Shown in pieces: positions 1-9,780 of a DNA stretch of 64,000 bases; position 1 is the stretch's first letter; each line of letters begins with the position of its first letter. The stretch is from an uncultured Clostridia bacterium (GTDB lineage: Bacteria; Bacillota; Clostridia; Oscillospirales; Acutalibacteraceae): NCBI GenBank assembly GCA_937916395.1, contig CALFTN010000007.1, positions 1-64,000 of the forward strand, given 5' to 3'. The position numbers and the translations under genes are program-made. Below the pieces are notes generated by a model. The model saw only the letters and a program-made list of their open reading frames with translations, searched no databases and was not told the origin of the DNA.

Positions 1-858
1 ACAAAATCAACTGGAGTCAGAGAAATTTATATTTCGGAAGAAGATGTTTTAAATTATAAATCACAATATCCACAGTATGTTAGCACATATTTCAAAGACC
101 AGCTTAAAGGTGAAGATTTGCTTATATACCAGTGTTATCTCTATGCTATGGAGAATTTTTTTACAGGTTTTCACCTTTATGTAGAAGATAATGACAAAGA
201 CTTTGATTATATACGCATTGCATTCAGTCTGGATTCTGCATTGCTTGAACAAAACTGGGGTATAGGTGAAACCGAGTGGGATATGCCTACTGATTACATT
301 GGTGAACCAATTTTTATAGGAGTAGATCAATTTACACAAAGTGATTGGGATTTGCGGATGGAAGCAGTAGAAAAGGGTAAACAGATAGTTACAGATATTC
401 CAAAATCTTGTGATACTAAGCTGGAGCAGATGAAATATCTTTATCGTTATGTGTGTGATAATGTTGAATACACCGATTATAAGGATGAGGGTATACCAAC
501 TTATCTCTATGACGCTATGTGTGAGGGTAAGAGTAATTGTGACGGATATAGTAATATGTTGTGTCTGCTTTTTAAACTTATAGATGTAGAATGTTACGAA
601 GTCAGTGCTGATAATGTAAAAGATAATAAAAATCCTACGCCAGAAGAACTTGAAAACCCTGGTGGACATACGTGGGTGGTAGCAAAGGTAGATGGTGAAT
701 TTTATAATTTTGATGCTACCTTTGAAGATACAAAGGATGTTTCTGTTTATAAGAATGATTTTATGTTTTTTGGTTTTTCGGATGAATATGTTTCATATAA
801 ATACTTTAATTGTGACGAGTATAGACCTAAATGTACAGCTAATTTAAAAATAGATTAA
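1..858 (+). CDS. Transglutaminase-like protein, 5' end missing
   Basis: The frame is open from the first base, so the gene starts upstream of the window; the TTG at 118 is only an internal codon. The C-terminal half has the transglutaminase-core layout: Cys in NCDGYSNMLC, then His in GGHTWVV, then Asp in NFDATF, the usual Cys-His-Asp order. Such domains act as cysteine proteases or transglutaminases, or as non-catalytic binding modules, so the substrate is unknown. No signal peptide can be judged because the N-terminus is missing. An HAD gene follows 17 bp downstream on the same strand. Confidence 0.75.
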   Translation, partial: TKSTGVREIYISEEDVLNYKSQYPQYVSTYFKDQLKGEDLLIYQCYLYAMENFFTGFHLYVEDNDKDFDYIRIAFSLDSALLEQNWGIGETEWDMPTDYIGEPIFIGVDQFTQSDWDLRMEAVEKGKQIVTDIPKSCDTKLEQMKYLYRYVCDNVEYTDYKDEGIPTYLYDAMCEGKSNCDGYSNMLCLLFKLIDVECYEVSADNVKDNKNPTPEELENPGGHTWVVAKVDGEFYNFDATFEDTKDVSVYKNDFMFFGFSDEYVSYKYFNCDEYRPKCTANLKID

Positions 859-875
859 AATTAACGGAGAGAACA

Positions 876-1517
876 ATGAACATCACAGGCGCAATTTTTG
901 ATTTTGACGGAACAGTTTTTGATTCTATGCATATCTGGAAAGGTGTAAAATTCCAATTTTTTGACAGAATTGGTCTTGTTCTTACAGATGAAGATAAAAA
1001 AGATTTTGCAAAGCTTTTCCTTTTAGATGCAATAGAGCTTGCAAAGACACGATTTGATTTAAAAATGACTGATAAAGAGCTTTTTGACGAGTTTTTTACA
1101 CTTATAAAAGAAAAATATCTACTTGATACAGAGCCTAAGAACGATATAATTGAGTTTTTAGAGAAGCTTAAAGCAAAAGGTGTAAAAATGGGTATTGCCA
1201 CTGCTACAGGCGAACCTGCTCTTATTGCAGTTCTTGAAAAATTTAATATGTTGCATTATTTCCAAGAAATTTATTCAACCTACACAGTAGGTGCTTCTAA
1301 AACAGAGCCTAAGGTTTATGATGTTGTTTTAAATGAATTAGGAACTGACAAAGAAACAACATGGATTTTTGAAGATGCTTTATATGCCGCAAAAACTGCA
1401 AAAAAAGCAGGGTATAATGTGGTTGGTATTTATGACAAAAGTGAACAAGAACAAGAAGAATTAAAAGGTTTAGTTGATATTTATATTCATAATTATAGTG
1501 AACTTGATATAAGGTGA
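876..1517 (+). CDS. HAD-superfamily phosphatase (beta-phosphoglucomutase-like)
   Basis: This 213-aa protein begins with motif I DFDGTVFDS (nucleophile Asp at about residue 9, the second Asp acting as acid/base). A helical cap follows, then motif II in ATATGEPA, a Lys in TEPKVY and motif IV in WIFEDA. The length and the cap between motifs I and II fit subfamily IA, whose members remove phosphate from small phosphorylated metabolites; the substrate cannot be told from sequence. A GGAGAG ribosome site precedes the ATG. The stop overlaps the region just before the next gene, suggesting a shared transcript. Confidence 0.85.
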   Translation: MNITGAIFDFDGTVFDSMHIWKGVKFQFFDRIGLVLTDEDKKDFAKLFLLDAIELAKTRFDLKMTDKELFDEFFTLIKEKYLLDTEPKNDIIEFLEKLKAKGVKMGIATATGEPALIAVLEKFNMLHYFQEIYSTYTVGASKTEPKVYDVVLNELGTDKETTWIFEDALYAAKTAKKAGYNVVGIYDKSEQEQEELKGLVDIYIHNYSELDIR

Positions 1518-1522
1518 AAAGC

Positions 1523-2131
1523 ATGACTTTTGACGTGAATAAATTAAAGTGGATAAGGGAGCCGAAAAATTATAATATATCTCAAGAAAAAATTGAGATT
1601 ATAACCGAGCCGCATACAGATTTGTGGCAAAGAACGTATTATCATTTCAGAAATGATAATGCACCTGTTTTGCAGATGGAAACAGAAGAAAAGTATTTTT
1701 CATTTATTGTGAAAACAGAATTTGAAAGTGAAAATCGTTTCGACCAATGTGGCGTTGTAATGTATCTCGATAGCGAGAATTGGCTCAAAGGTTCTATTGA
1801 ATTTGAAAATAAAAAGTTTCAGCATCTTGGGAGTGTTGTTACAAATAATGGTTATTCTGACTGGGCAACAACTGAAATTGATGCTTCAATAAAGTCAATG
1901 TGGTACAGATTCAGCAGAAGAGAAAATGATTTTTGCATTGAATGTTCAGAAGATGGTGTAATATATAAGCAAATGAGAGTTTGCCATATGTTTAATGTTA
2001 AAGATAAAATTCAATTTGGTGTTTATGCTTGTAGTCCTGAAAATTCTTCTTTTAAAGCAATATTTACAAATATGGAAATAACTGAATGTACGTGGCTTGC
2101 ACATGATGGGCAACAGCCTGATAAAGAATAA
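1523..2131 (+). CDS. DUF1349 family protein
   Basis: A protein of about 202 aa resembling DUF1349, a concanavalin-like beta-sandwich family. Recognisable stretches are the N-terminal LKWIREPKNYN, a central CGVVMYLDSENWLKGSIE and a late IQFGVYACSPE. The family has no firmly established activity; the fold suggests carbohydrate or metabolite binding. I chose ATG 1523 because AAGG at 1511-1514 sits 8 bp before it. The GTG at 1514 would overlap the upstream stop codon but lacks a ribosome site. It probably belongs to the same operon as the HAD gene. Confidence 0.7.
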   Translation: MTFDVNKLKWIREPKNYNISQEKIEIITEPHTDLWQRTYYHFRNDNAPVLQMETEEKYFSFIVKTEFESENRFDQCGVVMYLDSENWLKGSIEFENKKFQHLGSVVTNNGYSDWATTEIDASIKSMWYRFSRRENDFCIECSEDGVIYKQMRVCHMFNVKDKIQFGVYACSPENSSFKAIFTNMEITECTWLAHDGQQPDKE

Positions 2132-2155
2132 ATTTTAAAATTTAAAGGGGTAAAT

Positions 2156-3412
2156 ATGAAGAGTAGTAAGAATAATATTGTATTAAAGATTTTAGCAATA
2201 ATAGCTGTGGCGGTTGTCTTGTTTTTTGTCATAACTTCAGTTATAACAAAGGTTGGTGTCAATAAAAATTTAGAAAATATTAAAAGCTTTGAAAAGGTCG
2301 AAATCGAAAATCAGTTAGTGCCTTATAAAGATGAAAATGGCTATTGGACCTTTACAACTGACAGAGATTTTAAAGTAGTTCAACTTACTGACGTTCACAT
2401 TGGTGCGGGTTTTATGAGTCACGGTAAAGACTTAAAGGCACTTAATGCAGTTGCCGCTATGGTAACGGCAGAAAAGCCAGACTTAGTAGTTGTTACAGGC
2501 GATATTGCTTACCCGATACCACCTCAGGCGGGTACAGACGATAACCTAGCTTCTGCAACGATGTTTGCAAGTCTTATGGAGCAGTTAGGTGTTTATTGGA
2601 CAGTTACTTTTGGTAACCACGACACAGAAAGATACAGTGATTACAATAGGGCAGAAATCGCAGACTTTTATGAAAATAGTGGTTTCAAACATTGCCTTTT
2701 CAAAAGTGGTCCTGAGGATGTAGATGGTTATGGAAATAATATTATAAATATTAAAAATTCCAAAGGTGAAATTACCCAGTCAATTTTTACATTTGACAGT
2801 CACGCTTATTTAAGACACGACATTTTAGGTTTTGGTCACGGTTATGAAAATATCCGTGAAAGTCAGGTTGAGTGGTACAGAGAAAATATAGAGAAATTAA
2901 CTGAGTATAATAAATCAGTTTCAAATATGGAAAATCCTGTTCCTAAATCAACTGCATTTTTCCACATTCCATTAGAGGAATATCAGAATGCGTGGTATGA
3001 ATATGTTGAAAACGGCTTTAAGGATACCGAAAATGTAAAGCATATTTATGGCGTTGCAGGTGAGAGCGGAATAATCGTTTTCCCTGGTGAGGGTGAAGAT
3101 ACTCTTTTTGAAACAATGGTAGAGTTAGGCTCAACAAAGGGCATTTTCTGTGGTCATGACCACGAAAACAATTTCTGTGTTGAATATAAGGGAATCAGAT
3201 TAACTTATGGTATGAGCGTTGACTACTTAGCATATATAGGTATTTCAAGAAGAGGCGCACAGCGTGGCTGCACAGTAATTACATATTCACCTGATGGTAG
3301 CTTTACAAGTAAAAACGAAAACTATTACCAGGATAAATACGTTTCCACATTTGAAAAAGAAGTTGTAAATATGGAAGAAATGACTCAACTTGCAGAGCTT
3401 CCTGAAGAATAA
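2156..3412 (+). CDS. Calcineurin-like metallophosphoesterase, membrane-anchored
   Basis: A 418-aa protein with one N-terminal transmembrane helix (about residues 8-27) and then a complete metallophosphoesterase domain. The metal-binding blocks are in order: DVHIG, GDIAYP, GNHDTE, a His in FFHIP and GHDHEN. These residues bind two metals and hydrolyse phosphoesters; the substrate is unknown. The single N-terminal helix predicts a catalytic domain outside the membrane. An AAAGGGG site precedes the ATG. Two further metallophosphoesterases lie in this window (19122 and 62436), and a strong terminator follows. Confidence 0.85.
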   Translation: MKSSKNNIVLKILAIIAVAVVLFFVITSVITKVGVNKNLENIKSFEKVEIENQLVPYKDENGYWTFTTDRDFKVVQLTDVHIGAGFMSHGKDLKALNAVAAMVTAEKPDLVVVTGDIAYPIPPQAGTDDNLASATMFASLMEQLGVYWTVTFGNHDTERYSDYNRAEIADFYENSGFKHCLFKSGPEDVDGYGNNIINIKNSKGEITQSIFTFDSHAYLRHDILGFGHGYENIRESQVEWYRENIEKLTEYNKSVSNMENPVPKSTAFFHIPLEEYQNAWYEYVENGFKDTENVKHIYGVAGESGIIVFPGEGEDTLFETMVELGSTKGIFCGHDHENNFCVEYKGIRLTYGMSVDYLAYIGISRRGAQRGCTVITYSPDGSFTSKNENYYQDKYVSTFEKEVVNMEEMTQLAELPEE

Positions 3413-3420
3413 AAATATAT

Positions 3421-3455
3421 CACTGCTTGAATTTTTGTTCAGGCAGTGTTTTTTT
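3421..3455 (+). terminator. Rho-independent terminator
   Basis: Inverted repeat CACTGCTTGAA / TTCAGGCAGTG with one G-T pair, a 6-nt loop and a run of seven T. It ends the operon that includes the metallophosphoesterase gene. Confidence 0.85.
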
Positions 3456-3603
3456 ATTTTTAATAAAACTGAAACATTTTATAAAAAACTCAAAAACAAT
3501 AAAGATTTAAAATACAGATATAACAAAAACGAAAGAGGTAAACAAAGCCTTGTTTTTGTTCGATTTGTCCGTTCTGCATCTTTTTTTCTATCCCCTAAAA
3601 AGA

Positions 3604-3641
3604 GGCTGTAAAAAACATTGAGTTTTTTACAGCCGTTTTTT
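3604..3641. terminator. Bidirectional terminator, GCTGTAAAAAAC family
   Basis: Perfect 13-bp inverted repeat GGCTGTAAAAAAC / GTTTTTTACAGCC with T-runs on both strands, directly beyond the stop of the minus-strand MFS gene. Near-identical hairpins occur at 17360, 35409 and 38845. Confidence 0.85.
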
Positions 3642-4813
3642 CATTCCGTTTTGATTTTGTTTAAGTTTTCTATAAGCAATGAACCTAGAATTATAAAGAA
3701 AAGTAAAAATACAGGGAAAAGCGAAATTGAAATATGATTTGCAATAAGACCAAAAACTGGTGGCATAAATGAAGAACCTGTATAGGCAAAAGCCATCTGA
3801 ACACCAACAACTGCCTGTGAATTTTCTTTGCCGAAATTTTGTGGTGTCGAGTGAATAATTGCGGGATAAATAGGTCCGTTGCCAAAACCAGTTATAAAAA
3901 TACCAATAAGGCAAATAATAGTGCTTTTACATGGAAGTATCATCATAATAAGACCAGCTATTGCGATTGTGTAGCCGAGACGTATCATTTTTTTGTCGCC
4001 TAATTTATCAGCAAAAAAGCCTGTAATCAAACGGCTAAAAGTCATACCTAAATAAAAGAGTGAAGCATATTTTGCAGCAGAATCAACAGAAAGCCCTTTG
4101 CCCAATACGAGAAAACTACTTGTCCACGAAAAGGCAGTTGCTTCTACTGCACAAAATGCTAAAAATGCGAAAAGAACACTTTTAACACCTTTAATTTTAA
4201 AGATTTCTTTGAGCTTTTTGGGTTTGGGGGCTTCTTTGTCATTTTCGGTAGCAAAATTATTGGTTTTAATCTTTTTCCATAAAGGAAGACTTATGAAAAG
4301 AATTACTGTTAGAATTATCTGGATAATGCCAACGGTTCTGTAGCCATTTGCCCATTGTCCGTTTTTTGAAAGCCAAAATCCCATAATGTAAGGGCTGATA
4401 CTTGCACCTACACCCCAGAAGCAGTGAAGCCAACTCATGTGTTTTGAAGCAAAATGAAGTGCAACAAAGTTATTAAGAGCCGCATCAACCGCACCAGCAC
4501 CAAGCCCTAATGGAACAGCGCAAAGAATTAAATGCCAGAATTCACTGCAGAACGAAAAGCCTAAAAGTGCAGTAGCGGTCATACCCACACTTATTGATGT
4601 AACAAGTCCTGCGCCAAATTTGCTTGTTAATTTGTCAGACATAAGACTTGCAATGATAGTTCCACCAGAAATCGTCATGGTAACAATACCGGCAAATGAA
4701 AGTGGAACATCTAAGGATGGTTGCAAAACTGGCCAAGAAGCACCGAAAAGTGCATCGGGAAGCCCAAGGCTTATAAATCCTAAATAAATTATTGCTAAAA
4801 GAAGAGTAAACAT
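3641..4813 (-). CDS. Major facilitator superfamily permease
   Basis: A 390-aa very hydrophobic protein with about 12 membrane segments. A basic cytoplasmic loop in the middle (KIKTNNFATENDKEAPKPKK) separates two six-helix halves, as in MFS transporters. Gly-rich features such as GLGAGAVDAALN and GFGNGPIYP resemble the fucose/glucose permease-like branch (FucP/YfmO-like), so sugar or metabolite transport is likely, but the substrate is not determinable. It is a single gene on the minus strand, with a weak GGTG ribosome site before the ATG. Confidence 0.8.
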   Translation of the reverse strand: MFTLLLAIIYLGFISLGLPDALFGASWPVLQPSLDVPLSFAGIVTMTISGGTIIASLMSDKLTSKFGAGLVTSISVGMTATALLGFSFCSEFWHLILCAVPLGLGAGAVDAALNNFVALHFASKHMSWLHCFWGVGASISPYIMGFWLSKNGQWANGYRTVGIIQIILTVILFISLPLWKKIKTNNFATENDKEAPKPKKLKEIFKIKGVKSVLFAFLAFCAVEATAFSWTSSFLVLGKGLSVDSAAKYASLFYLGMTFSRLITGFFADKLGDKKMIRLGYTIAIAGLIMMILPCKSTIICLIGIFITGFGNGPIYPAIIHSTPQNFGKENSQAVVGVQMAFAYTGSSFMPPVFGLIANHISISLFPVFLLFFIILGSLLIENLNKIKTE

Positions 4814-4897
4814 AAAATCACCAGGAGGTATATTAACATTTTAAGTTTTAAAATTCAAGAATTGTGTGAAAAGATTTTGCTGAACAGGAAAATATAA

Positions 4898-4926
4898 TTG
4901 ATTTGTCGGAATTGTTGGAGTATAAT
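4898..4926 (+). promoter_or_regulatory. Sigma-70 type promoter
   Basis: TTGATT (4898-4903), a 17-bp spacer and TATAAT (4921-4926). It lies 28 bp before ATG 4955, which supports that ATG as the start of the SUFU-domain gene and not the upstream TTG at 4898. Confidence 0.75.
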
Positions 4927-4954
4927 AGAAGAAAATATAAAGAGGAGAATTGTT

Positions 4955-5692
4955 ATGGGTATTTTTGATAAGTTTAAGAAAAAAGATGTAAAGCAAGAAG
5001 TTGAAGGCAAAACGAATCAAGCTGAGGCTAAAAATGGAAAAGAGTTATTCCCTGAGTTTTTATATTCAGAGCAAGAGCTGGATGAATTTGAAAAATATAT
5101 TGAAACACAGTTTGGTGAAATCAGCTTCGTATTTCACGAAATTTGTTCGCCAGATATACATTTGGATATTATTGTTATTGAGCCAAATGAAAAGAGTAAT
5201 TATTATAAATTGATTACTATGGGTGCAGGCGCATATAAAATGAATGTGCCAGAAGAGCTTCAACAATATAATCTTGAAAGAGCAGAGTTTATGATGTTTT
5301 TGCCACCAGATTGGGATGTAAAATCAAGCGATAATAAATATTATTGGCCTATTAAGATGTTAAAAAGTGTGGCAAGGTTACCTGTAAATTACAACACATG
5401 GCTTGGGTTTGGTCATACAGTATCATCAGATGCAGGGAATACGCCTTATGACGAAAGTACAGGCTTTTGTAGCATAGTTTTACTTTCAGGTTTAAATCAG
5501 GAATTCGAAAAAATGAATTTAGAAATATCTGGTTTAGGAAAAATGAATTTTTATCAAATTTTCCCACTTTACGAAGAGGAACTGAAATACAAGCAAGATA
5601 ACGGCATAGAGGCGTTGTGCAGTTTGTTTGAAGATGAGGATTTATCTCCTGTAATCAATATTGAAAGAAAAAATAATTGTAAGAAAGAGTAA
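4955..5692 (+). CDS. Suppressor-of-fused (SUFU) domain protein
   Basis: A protein of about 245 aa. After a charged N-terminus (FDKFKKKDVKQEV) it shows the bacterial SUFU-family layout, with DIHLDIIVIEP, LITMGAGAYKMNVP, RAEFMMFLPPDW and WLGFGHTV in the expected order. In bacteria this family often appears in immunity or polymorphic-toxin settings, but no toxin gene is adjacent here, so its role is open. The start is ATG 4955, with AGGAG at 4943-4947. The esterase gene starts 6 bp after its stop, so the two are probably co-transcribed. Confidence 0.75.
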   Translation: MGIFDKFKKKDVKQEVEGKTNQAEAKNGKELFPEFLYSEQELDEFEKYIETQFGEISFVFHEICSPDIHLDIIVIEPNEKSNYYKLITMGAGAYKMNVPEELQQYNLERAEFMMFLPPDWDVKSSDNKYYWPIKMLKSVARLPVNYNTWLGFGHTVSSDAGNTPYDESTGFCSIVLLSGLNQEFEKMNLEISGLGKMNFYQIFPLYEEELKYKQDNGIEALCSLFEDEDLSPVINIERKNNCKKE

Positions 5693-5697
5693 AAGGT

Positions 5698-6726
5698 ATG
5701 TTACAGCAAGAATTAAAAAGCAGAAATGTTCCTGAACTTAAATCCCATGAAGAAATGATTGAAATTTTACAGAATGAGATTTATGGCAAAAAGCTTCCAG
5801 AGCCAGAGAAATTAGAGTTTATAAAAGAAGAGGAGCCAATGGTTCCACGTTTTTGTGCAAACAAAGCGAGTATACATAGAGTAATCGCAAAAGGCATTGT
5901 GAATGGCAGAGAATTTTCTTTTCCATTCTATGAGGTTTTGCCAAATGACAATAAAAAACATCCATTTTTCATTCATGTGAATTTCAGAGATGCTAACCCA
6001 GACAGATATCAGCCGACAGAAGAAATTATTGACAATGGTTTTGCAGTCTTAACCGTTTGCTATGAAGATGTTACATCTGATGACGATAATTTTACAAATG
6101 GTCTTTCTAGAACACTTTTCCCTGATGGTAAAAGAACCCCAGACGATTCTGGAAAAATTGCTATGTGGGCGTGGGCGGCGAGCCGTGTTTTAGATTACGC
6201 TGAAACACTTTCTGACAGATTGGATTTAGAAAAAAGTGTGGTTTGTGGTCACTCAAGGCTCGGTAAAACTGCTCTTGTTGCAGCAGCCTTTGATGAGCGC
6301 TTCAAATTCAGCTATTCAAATGATTCTGGGTGTAGTGGTGCTGCTCTTGCAAGAGGTACAAAAGGTGAAACAGTTGAAGATATTTGCGACCGTTTTCCAT
6401 TCTGGTTCTGTGAAAATTATAAAAAATACGCAAGTAATGAAAGTGCAATGCCATTTGACCAGCATTACCTCATTGCTTCTATAGCTCCAAGATATGTGCT
6501 TATAGGTAGTGCAAAAGAGGATGCGTGGGCAGACCCAAAATCTGAGCAATTAGCTTGTGTTGCGGCTTCATCTGCTTTTAAAAATGGCTTTGAGTGTCAA
6601 AATCGTTTTGCTGAAGCAGGCGACGAATTTTTCTTAGGTGACCTTGGTTATCACATGAGAAAAGGTACACATTATTTTAGTCGTGAAGACTGGCAGAAGT
6701 TAATTAAATTTGTAAATAGCAAATAA
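5698..6726 (+). CDS. Alpha/beta hydrolase, glucuronoyl-esterase (CE15)-like
   Basis: A 342-aa alpha/beta hydrolase. The nucleophile elbow reads VCGHSRLGKTA, matching the G-x-S-R-x-G-K-x-A pattern of CE15 glucuronoyl esterases and related acyl esterases. An oxyanion-type stretch (HVNFRDANPD) and a late YHMRKGTHYF carrying the expected catalytic His are present. CE15 enzymes split ester links between glucuronoxylan and lignin, but here there is no signal peptide, so an intracellular esterase on imported oligosaccharides is more likely. It follows the SUFU gene in the same transcript. Confidence 0.7.
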   Translation: MLQQELKSRNVPELKSHEEMIEILQNEIYGKKLPEPEKLEFIKEEEPMVPRFCANKASIHRVIAKGIVNGREFSFPFYEVLPNDNKKHPFFIHVNFRDANPDRYQPTEEIIDNGFAVLTVCYEDVTSDDDNFTNGLSRTLFPDGKRTPDDSGKIAMWAWAASRVLDYAETLSDRLDLEKSVVCGHSRLGKTALVAAAFDERFKFSYSNDSGCSGAALARGTKGETVEDICDRFPFWFCENYKKYASNESAMPFDQHYLIASIAPRYVLIGSAKEDAWADPKSEQLACVAASSAFKNGFECQNRFAEAGDEFFLGDLGYHMRKGTHYFSREDWQKLIKFVNSK

Positions 6727-6734
6727 AAAAAGTT

Positions 6735-6763
6735 GGAGTTGTAGCCCTTTGCGTTGCAACTCC
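6735..6763. terminator. Hairpin, possible weak terminator
   Basis: GGAGTTG / CAACTCC inverted repeat with a 15-nt loop, 9 bp after the esterase stop. It lacks a clear T-run, so termination activity is uncertain. Confidence 0.4.
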
Positions 6764-6770
6764 ATTAATA

Positions 6771-6799
6771 TTTACAAGAATATCATTTTATGTTATAAT
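6771..6799 (+). promoter_or_regulatory. Sigma-70 type promoter
   Basis: TTTACA (6771-6776), a 17-bp spacer and TATAAT (6794-6799), 35 bp before the ABC transporter start. Confidence 0.8.
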
Positions 6800-6834
6800 A
6801 GCTTGGATAATTTATTGAATGTGTGGGTGGCAAT

Positions 6835-9777
6835 ATGTTAGAAGTTAAAAATCTTAAAAAGGTTTATAAAACTAAAAATGATGTTGTTACAGATGCGCTT
6901 GATGGTGTGTCAATTCAATTCCCTGAAAAAGGCTTAGTGTTTTTGCTTGGTAAATCAGGTAGTGGCAAGTCAACGCTTCTTAACGTCTGTGGTGGTCTTG
7001 ATGCACCAACAGAAGGCGAAATTATAGTTAAGGGCAGAAGCAGTAAGGATTTTACACAAAGTGATTTTGATAGCTACAGAAATACTTTTGTTGGTTTTAT
7101 TTTTCAGGAATATAATATTTTAGATGAGTTTTCTGTGGAAGATAATATTGCTTTAGCACTTGAATTGCAAGGCAAACCTAAAGATAAGGAAGCAATCGAC
7201 AAATTGCTTAAGGATGTCGATTTGGATGGTTTTGCAAAACGTAAACCCAATACACTTTCAGGGGGTCAGAAGCAAAGAATTGCAATAGCACGTGCGCTTA
7301 TTAAATCTCCAGAAATTATTATGGCGGACGAGCCTACTGGTGCACTCGATTCTGCTACCGGAAAGCAAGTTTTCGAAACTCTCAAAAAGCTTTCGAGTGA
7401 TAAGCTTATTGTAGTCGTTTCTCACGACAGGGATTTTGCAGAGGAATATGGCGACAGAATAATTGAATTAAAAGATGGTAAAATTCTTTCTGATGTTACA
7501 AAAACAGAAGTTAAAACAGAAGAATTATCAGAAAATATTAATTCCTTTGGTGACGTGCTTTGTATAAAAAATGGTGCTGAGCTCACAAATAGTGATTTTG
7601 AGAGAATTAAAGATTTTCTCAAAAATTCAAAAGAAGACGTAATTATCGCAAATGGCGAAAAAGATGTTGAAAAAATTAAAAAGGTAAGTCGCATAAGTGA
7701 CAGCGGTGAAAAAGAAGTATTTAAAGATACAGATGTTTCTGAAGTTAATGAAAAAGAATATACAGATGAAGAAAGTAAATTCATACGTTCAAAACTGCCG
7801 TTAAAGCATGCTTTTAAAATTGGTGCTTCAAGCCTTAAGAATAAGCCAATGAGACTTGTTTTAACTATACTTCTTTGTACAATTGCGTTTGTTCTTTTTT
7901 CGCTTCTTACCACACTTAATTTTTATGATAGCGAAGCAACCTTTTTGCAAACAATGGCAGATTCTGATAATTCTATGATTCAGCTTAAAAAAGAGTTTAA
8001 GACCCAGGTTAAGTGGGTAGATAAAATTGCTGGTGAATCTGAATATGAATCAATCACTTCTGGTAAATTTACAAATGAAGAGCTTGCAGAATTAACTAAA
8101 ACTTTTGGTACGAAAGCATTTGGTGGTATAAGTCTTAGTTCTAATTTCAATGTGCGTCAATCCAATAGCCAATACTGGTTGACAAATGTTGGTGCGTTTG
8201 CAGTGTTGCCAGAAAAAAATGACCTTCGTAATGATATAATTGGTGAATATCCAGTGAATGACGACGAACTGATGATAACATCATACACAGCTAATATGCT
8301 TCTTAATTGTGGTGCATTCAGTAGCGAAAATGAGCCAATAAATCTTGGAAAGTTTGATGATATTATTGGCAAGAGAATTGTTTTAGGTGGTATAGATTAT
8401 AAAGTAACAGGCGTTTTAAAGGTTCCCGAGATTTCAGCAGAATATGATGTGTTAAAAGAGTCTGGTGACGAAAACAGAACGCTTTTAATGGATTATAATT
8501 TGCTTTTGGCTGATGGGCTTTATCTTGTAGCGTTTGTTACAGAAAATCATTTGAAAACATTATCTGAAGAAAATAGTGAATATGTTGAAAGTGTTTACAA
8601 CTATACTGAGGTATGTGCTACAATAAATGACAATGGCAAGAAAAATTTTCCAGAGTGGGCAAATGCCTGTTATATGGATTATTCATCCTTTAAAGACAGA
8701 GAAGATATAATTTATTTGTCTGAAGAAAATAAAGAACTGGGTAAAGACGGTGCAATTATTTCTTCAATAGCTTTATCATCTATGGCGTCTGAATATTTTT
8801 ATTCACTTGCAAACAGTGGTTACTACTCTGACAGATATTATAATCTGGGTGAAATAGCTAACAATATATCTCAGGGTGGCGAGTATGTTTATAATACGGC
8901 TACAGATGAGGATGAATTTATAGCTTACACCAAGGATGAAATAAAAGAAAAACTCAATGAAGTCTTAACAGCTCTTAAAAATAGTAATGGTGAAATTGTT
9001 GTTGATTTTCAGATGTTTGATAAAAATAACAACATAGGCTTTGGTGATATCGAAGAGTTTAAAATTATAGGCGTTTATTATGAAGAGCGAAACCTTTATT
9101 CTATGGGTAAAATTGTAATTCCGGATAAAAGCTTTAACAAAATATGGACTTCTCAGAAAGGAACACTCGATTATTACGCAGAAACTAAAACGAATTATTC
9201 TGAAAATCCAGAAGCATTTTATACAAATGTATATTTGCCTTTTGAATACTCAGAGCAGCTTGCAAAAGATTTCTGGGCAATTTACGAGAATAAAAACTGG
9301 ACAGAGAACGACAGCCGTCTAGCTTTAGCAGGTAACTTTATAGATCAGCTTCAATCGGTAGATTATACTGTAAAAGAATTATCAACTGCATTTTTGTATA
9401 TCGGCTTGGTGCTAGCAGTATTTGCAGTACTTCTTTTCTCTAACTTTATTTCTGTTTCAATCAGTAACAAGGTTAAAGAAATCGGTATTTTAAGAGCAGT
9501 TGGTGCGAGAAGCATAGACGTGTTCAAAATATTCTTCTCTGAATCATTTGTTATTGCAGCAATCTGTGTAGTAATTTCAACTGTTACCACAATAATTGCC
9601 TGTAATGTGATTAATGTTGTATTGGCTACAGAAATTGGTGCATCTCTTATGGTGTTTGGCTTTGCATCATTTGCTGTGTTGGTTTTAATTTCAATTGTGA
9701 CCGCAGTAATAGCAACCTTCTTACCTGTATATAATGCAGCCAAGAAAAAGCCGGTTGATTCAATAAGGTCAATTTAA
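6835..9777 (+). CDS. ABC transporter, fused ATPase and FtsX-type permease
   Basis: A 980-aa protein. The N-terminal ATPase domain (about 1-220) has Walker A GKSGSGKST (40-47), signature LSGGQKQR, Walker B IIMADEPTGALD and the H-loop VVSHD. A linker leads to a membrane helix at about 345-365, a large external domain, and three C-terminal helices of FtsX/MacB type ending in PVYNAAKKKPVDSIRSI. This LolD/MacB-like architecture is typical of Gram-positive peptide export, antibiotic resistance or cell-wall signalling pumps. ATG 6835 is chosen because GGGTGG precedes it; GTG 6823 is less likely. Confidence 0.88.
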   Translation: MLEVKNLKKVYKTKNDVVTDALDGVSIQFPEKGLVFLLGKSGSGKSTLLNVCGGLDAPTEGEIIVKGRSSKDFTQSDFDSYRNTFVGFIFQEYNILDEFSVEDNIALALELQGKPKDKEAIDKLLKDVDLDGFAKRKPNTLSGGQKQRIAIARALIKSPEIIMADEPTGALDSATGKQVFETLKKLSSDKLIVVVSHDRDFAEEYGDRIIELKDGKILSDVTKTEVKTEELSENINSFGDVLCIKNGAELTNSDFERIKDFLKNSKEDVIIANGEKDVEKIKKVSRISDSGEKEVFKDTDVSEVNEKEYTDEESKFIRSKLPLKHAFKIGASSLKNKPMRLVLTILLCTIAFVLFSLLTTLNFYDSEATFLQTMADSDNSMIQLKKEFKTQVKWVDKIAGESEYESITSGKFTNEELAELTKTFGTKAFGGISLSSNFNVRQSNSQYWLTNVGAFAVLPEKNDLRNDIIGEYPVNDDELMITSYTANMLLNCGAFSSENEPINLGKFDDIIGKRIVLGGIDYKVTGVLKVPEISAEYDVLKESGDENRTLLMDYNLLLADGLYLVAFVTENHLKTLSEENSEYVESVYNYTEVCATINDNGKKNFPEWANACYMDYSSFKDREDIIYLSEENKELGKDGAIISSIALSSMASEYFYSLANSGYYSDRYYNLGEIANNISQGGEYVYNTATDEDEFIAYTKDEIKEKLNEVLTALKNSNGEIVVDFQMFDKNNNIGFGDIEEFKIIGVYYEERNLYSMGKIVIPDKSFNKIWTSQKGTLDYYAETKTNYSENPEAFYTNVYLPFEYSEQLAKDFWAIYENKNWTENDSRLALAGNFIDQLQSVDYTVKELSTAFLYIGLVLAVFAVLLFSNFISVSISNKVKEIGILRAVGARSIDVFKIFFSESFVIAAICVVISTVTTIIACNVINVVLATEIGASLMVFGFASFAVLVLISIVTAVIATFLPVYNAAKKKPVDSIRSI

Positions 9778-9780
9778 TAA

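Noticed and set aside
61..669. Minus-strand frame of 202 aa across the first gene
   Set aside because: It is antisense to the transglutaminase-like gene, lacks a ribosome site and has the low-complexity composition of a shadow frame.
3390..3611. 73-aa plus-strand frame over the terminator at 3421
   Set aside because: It overlaps the end of the phosphoesterase gene and reads through a terminator hairpin; no ribosome site.
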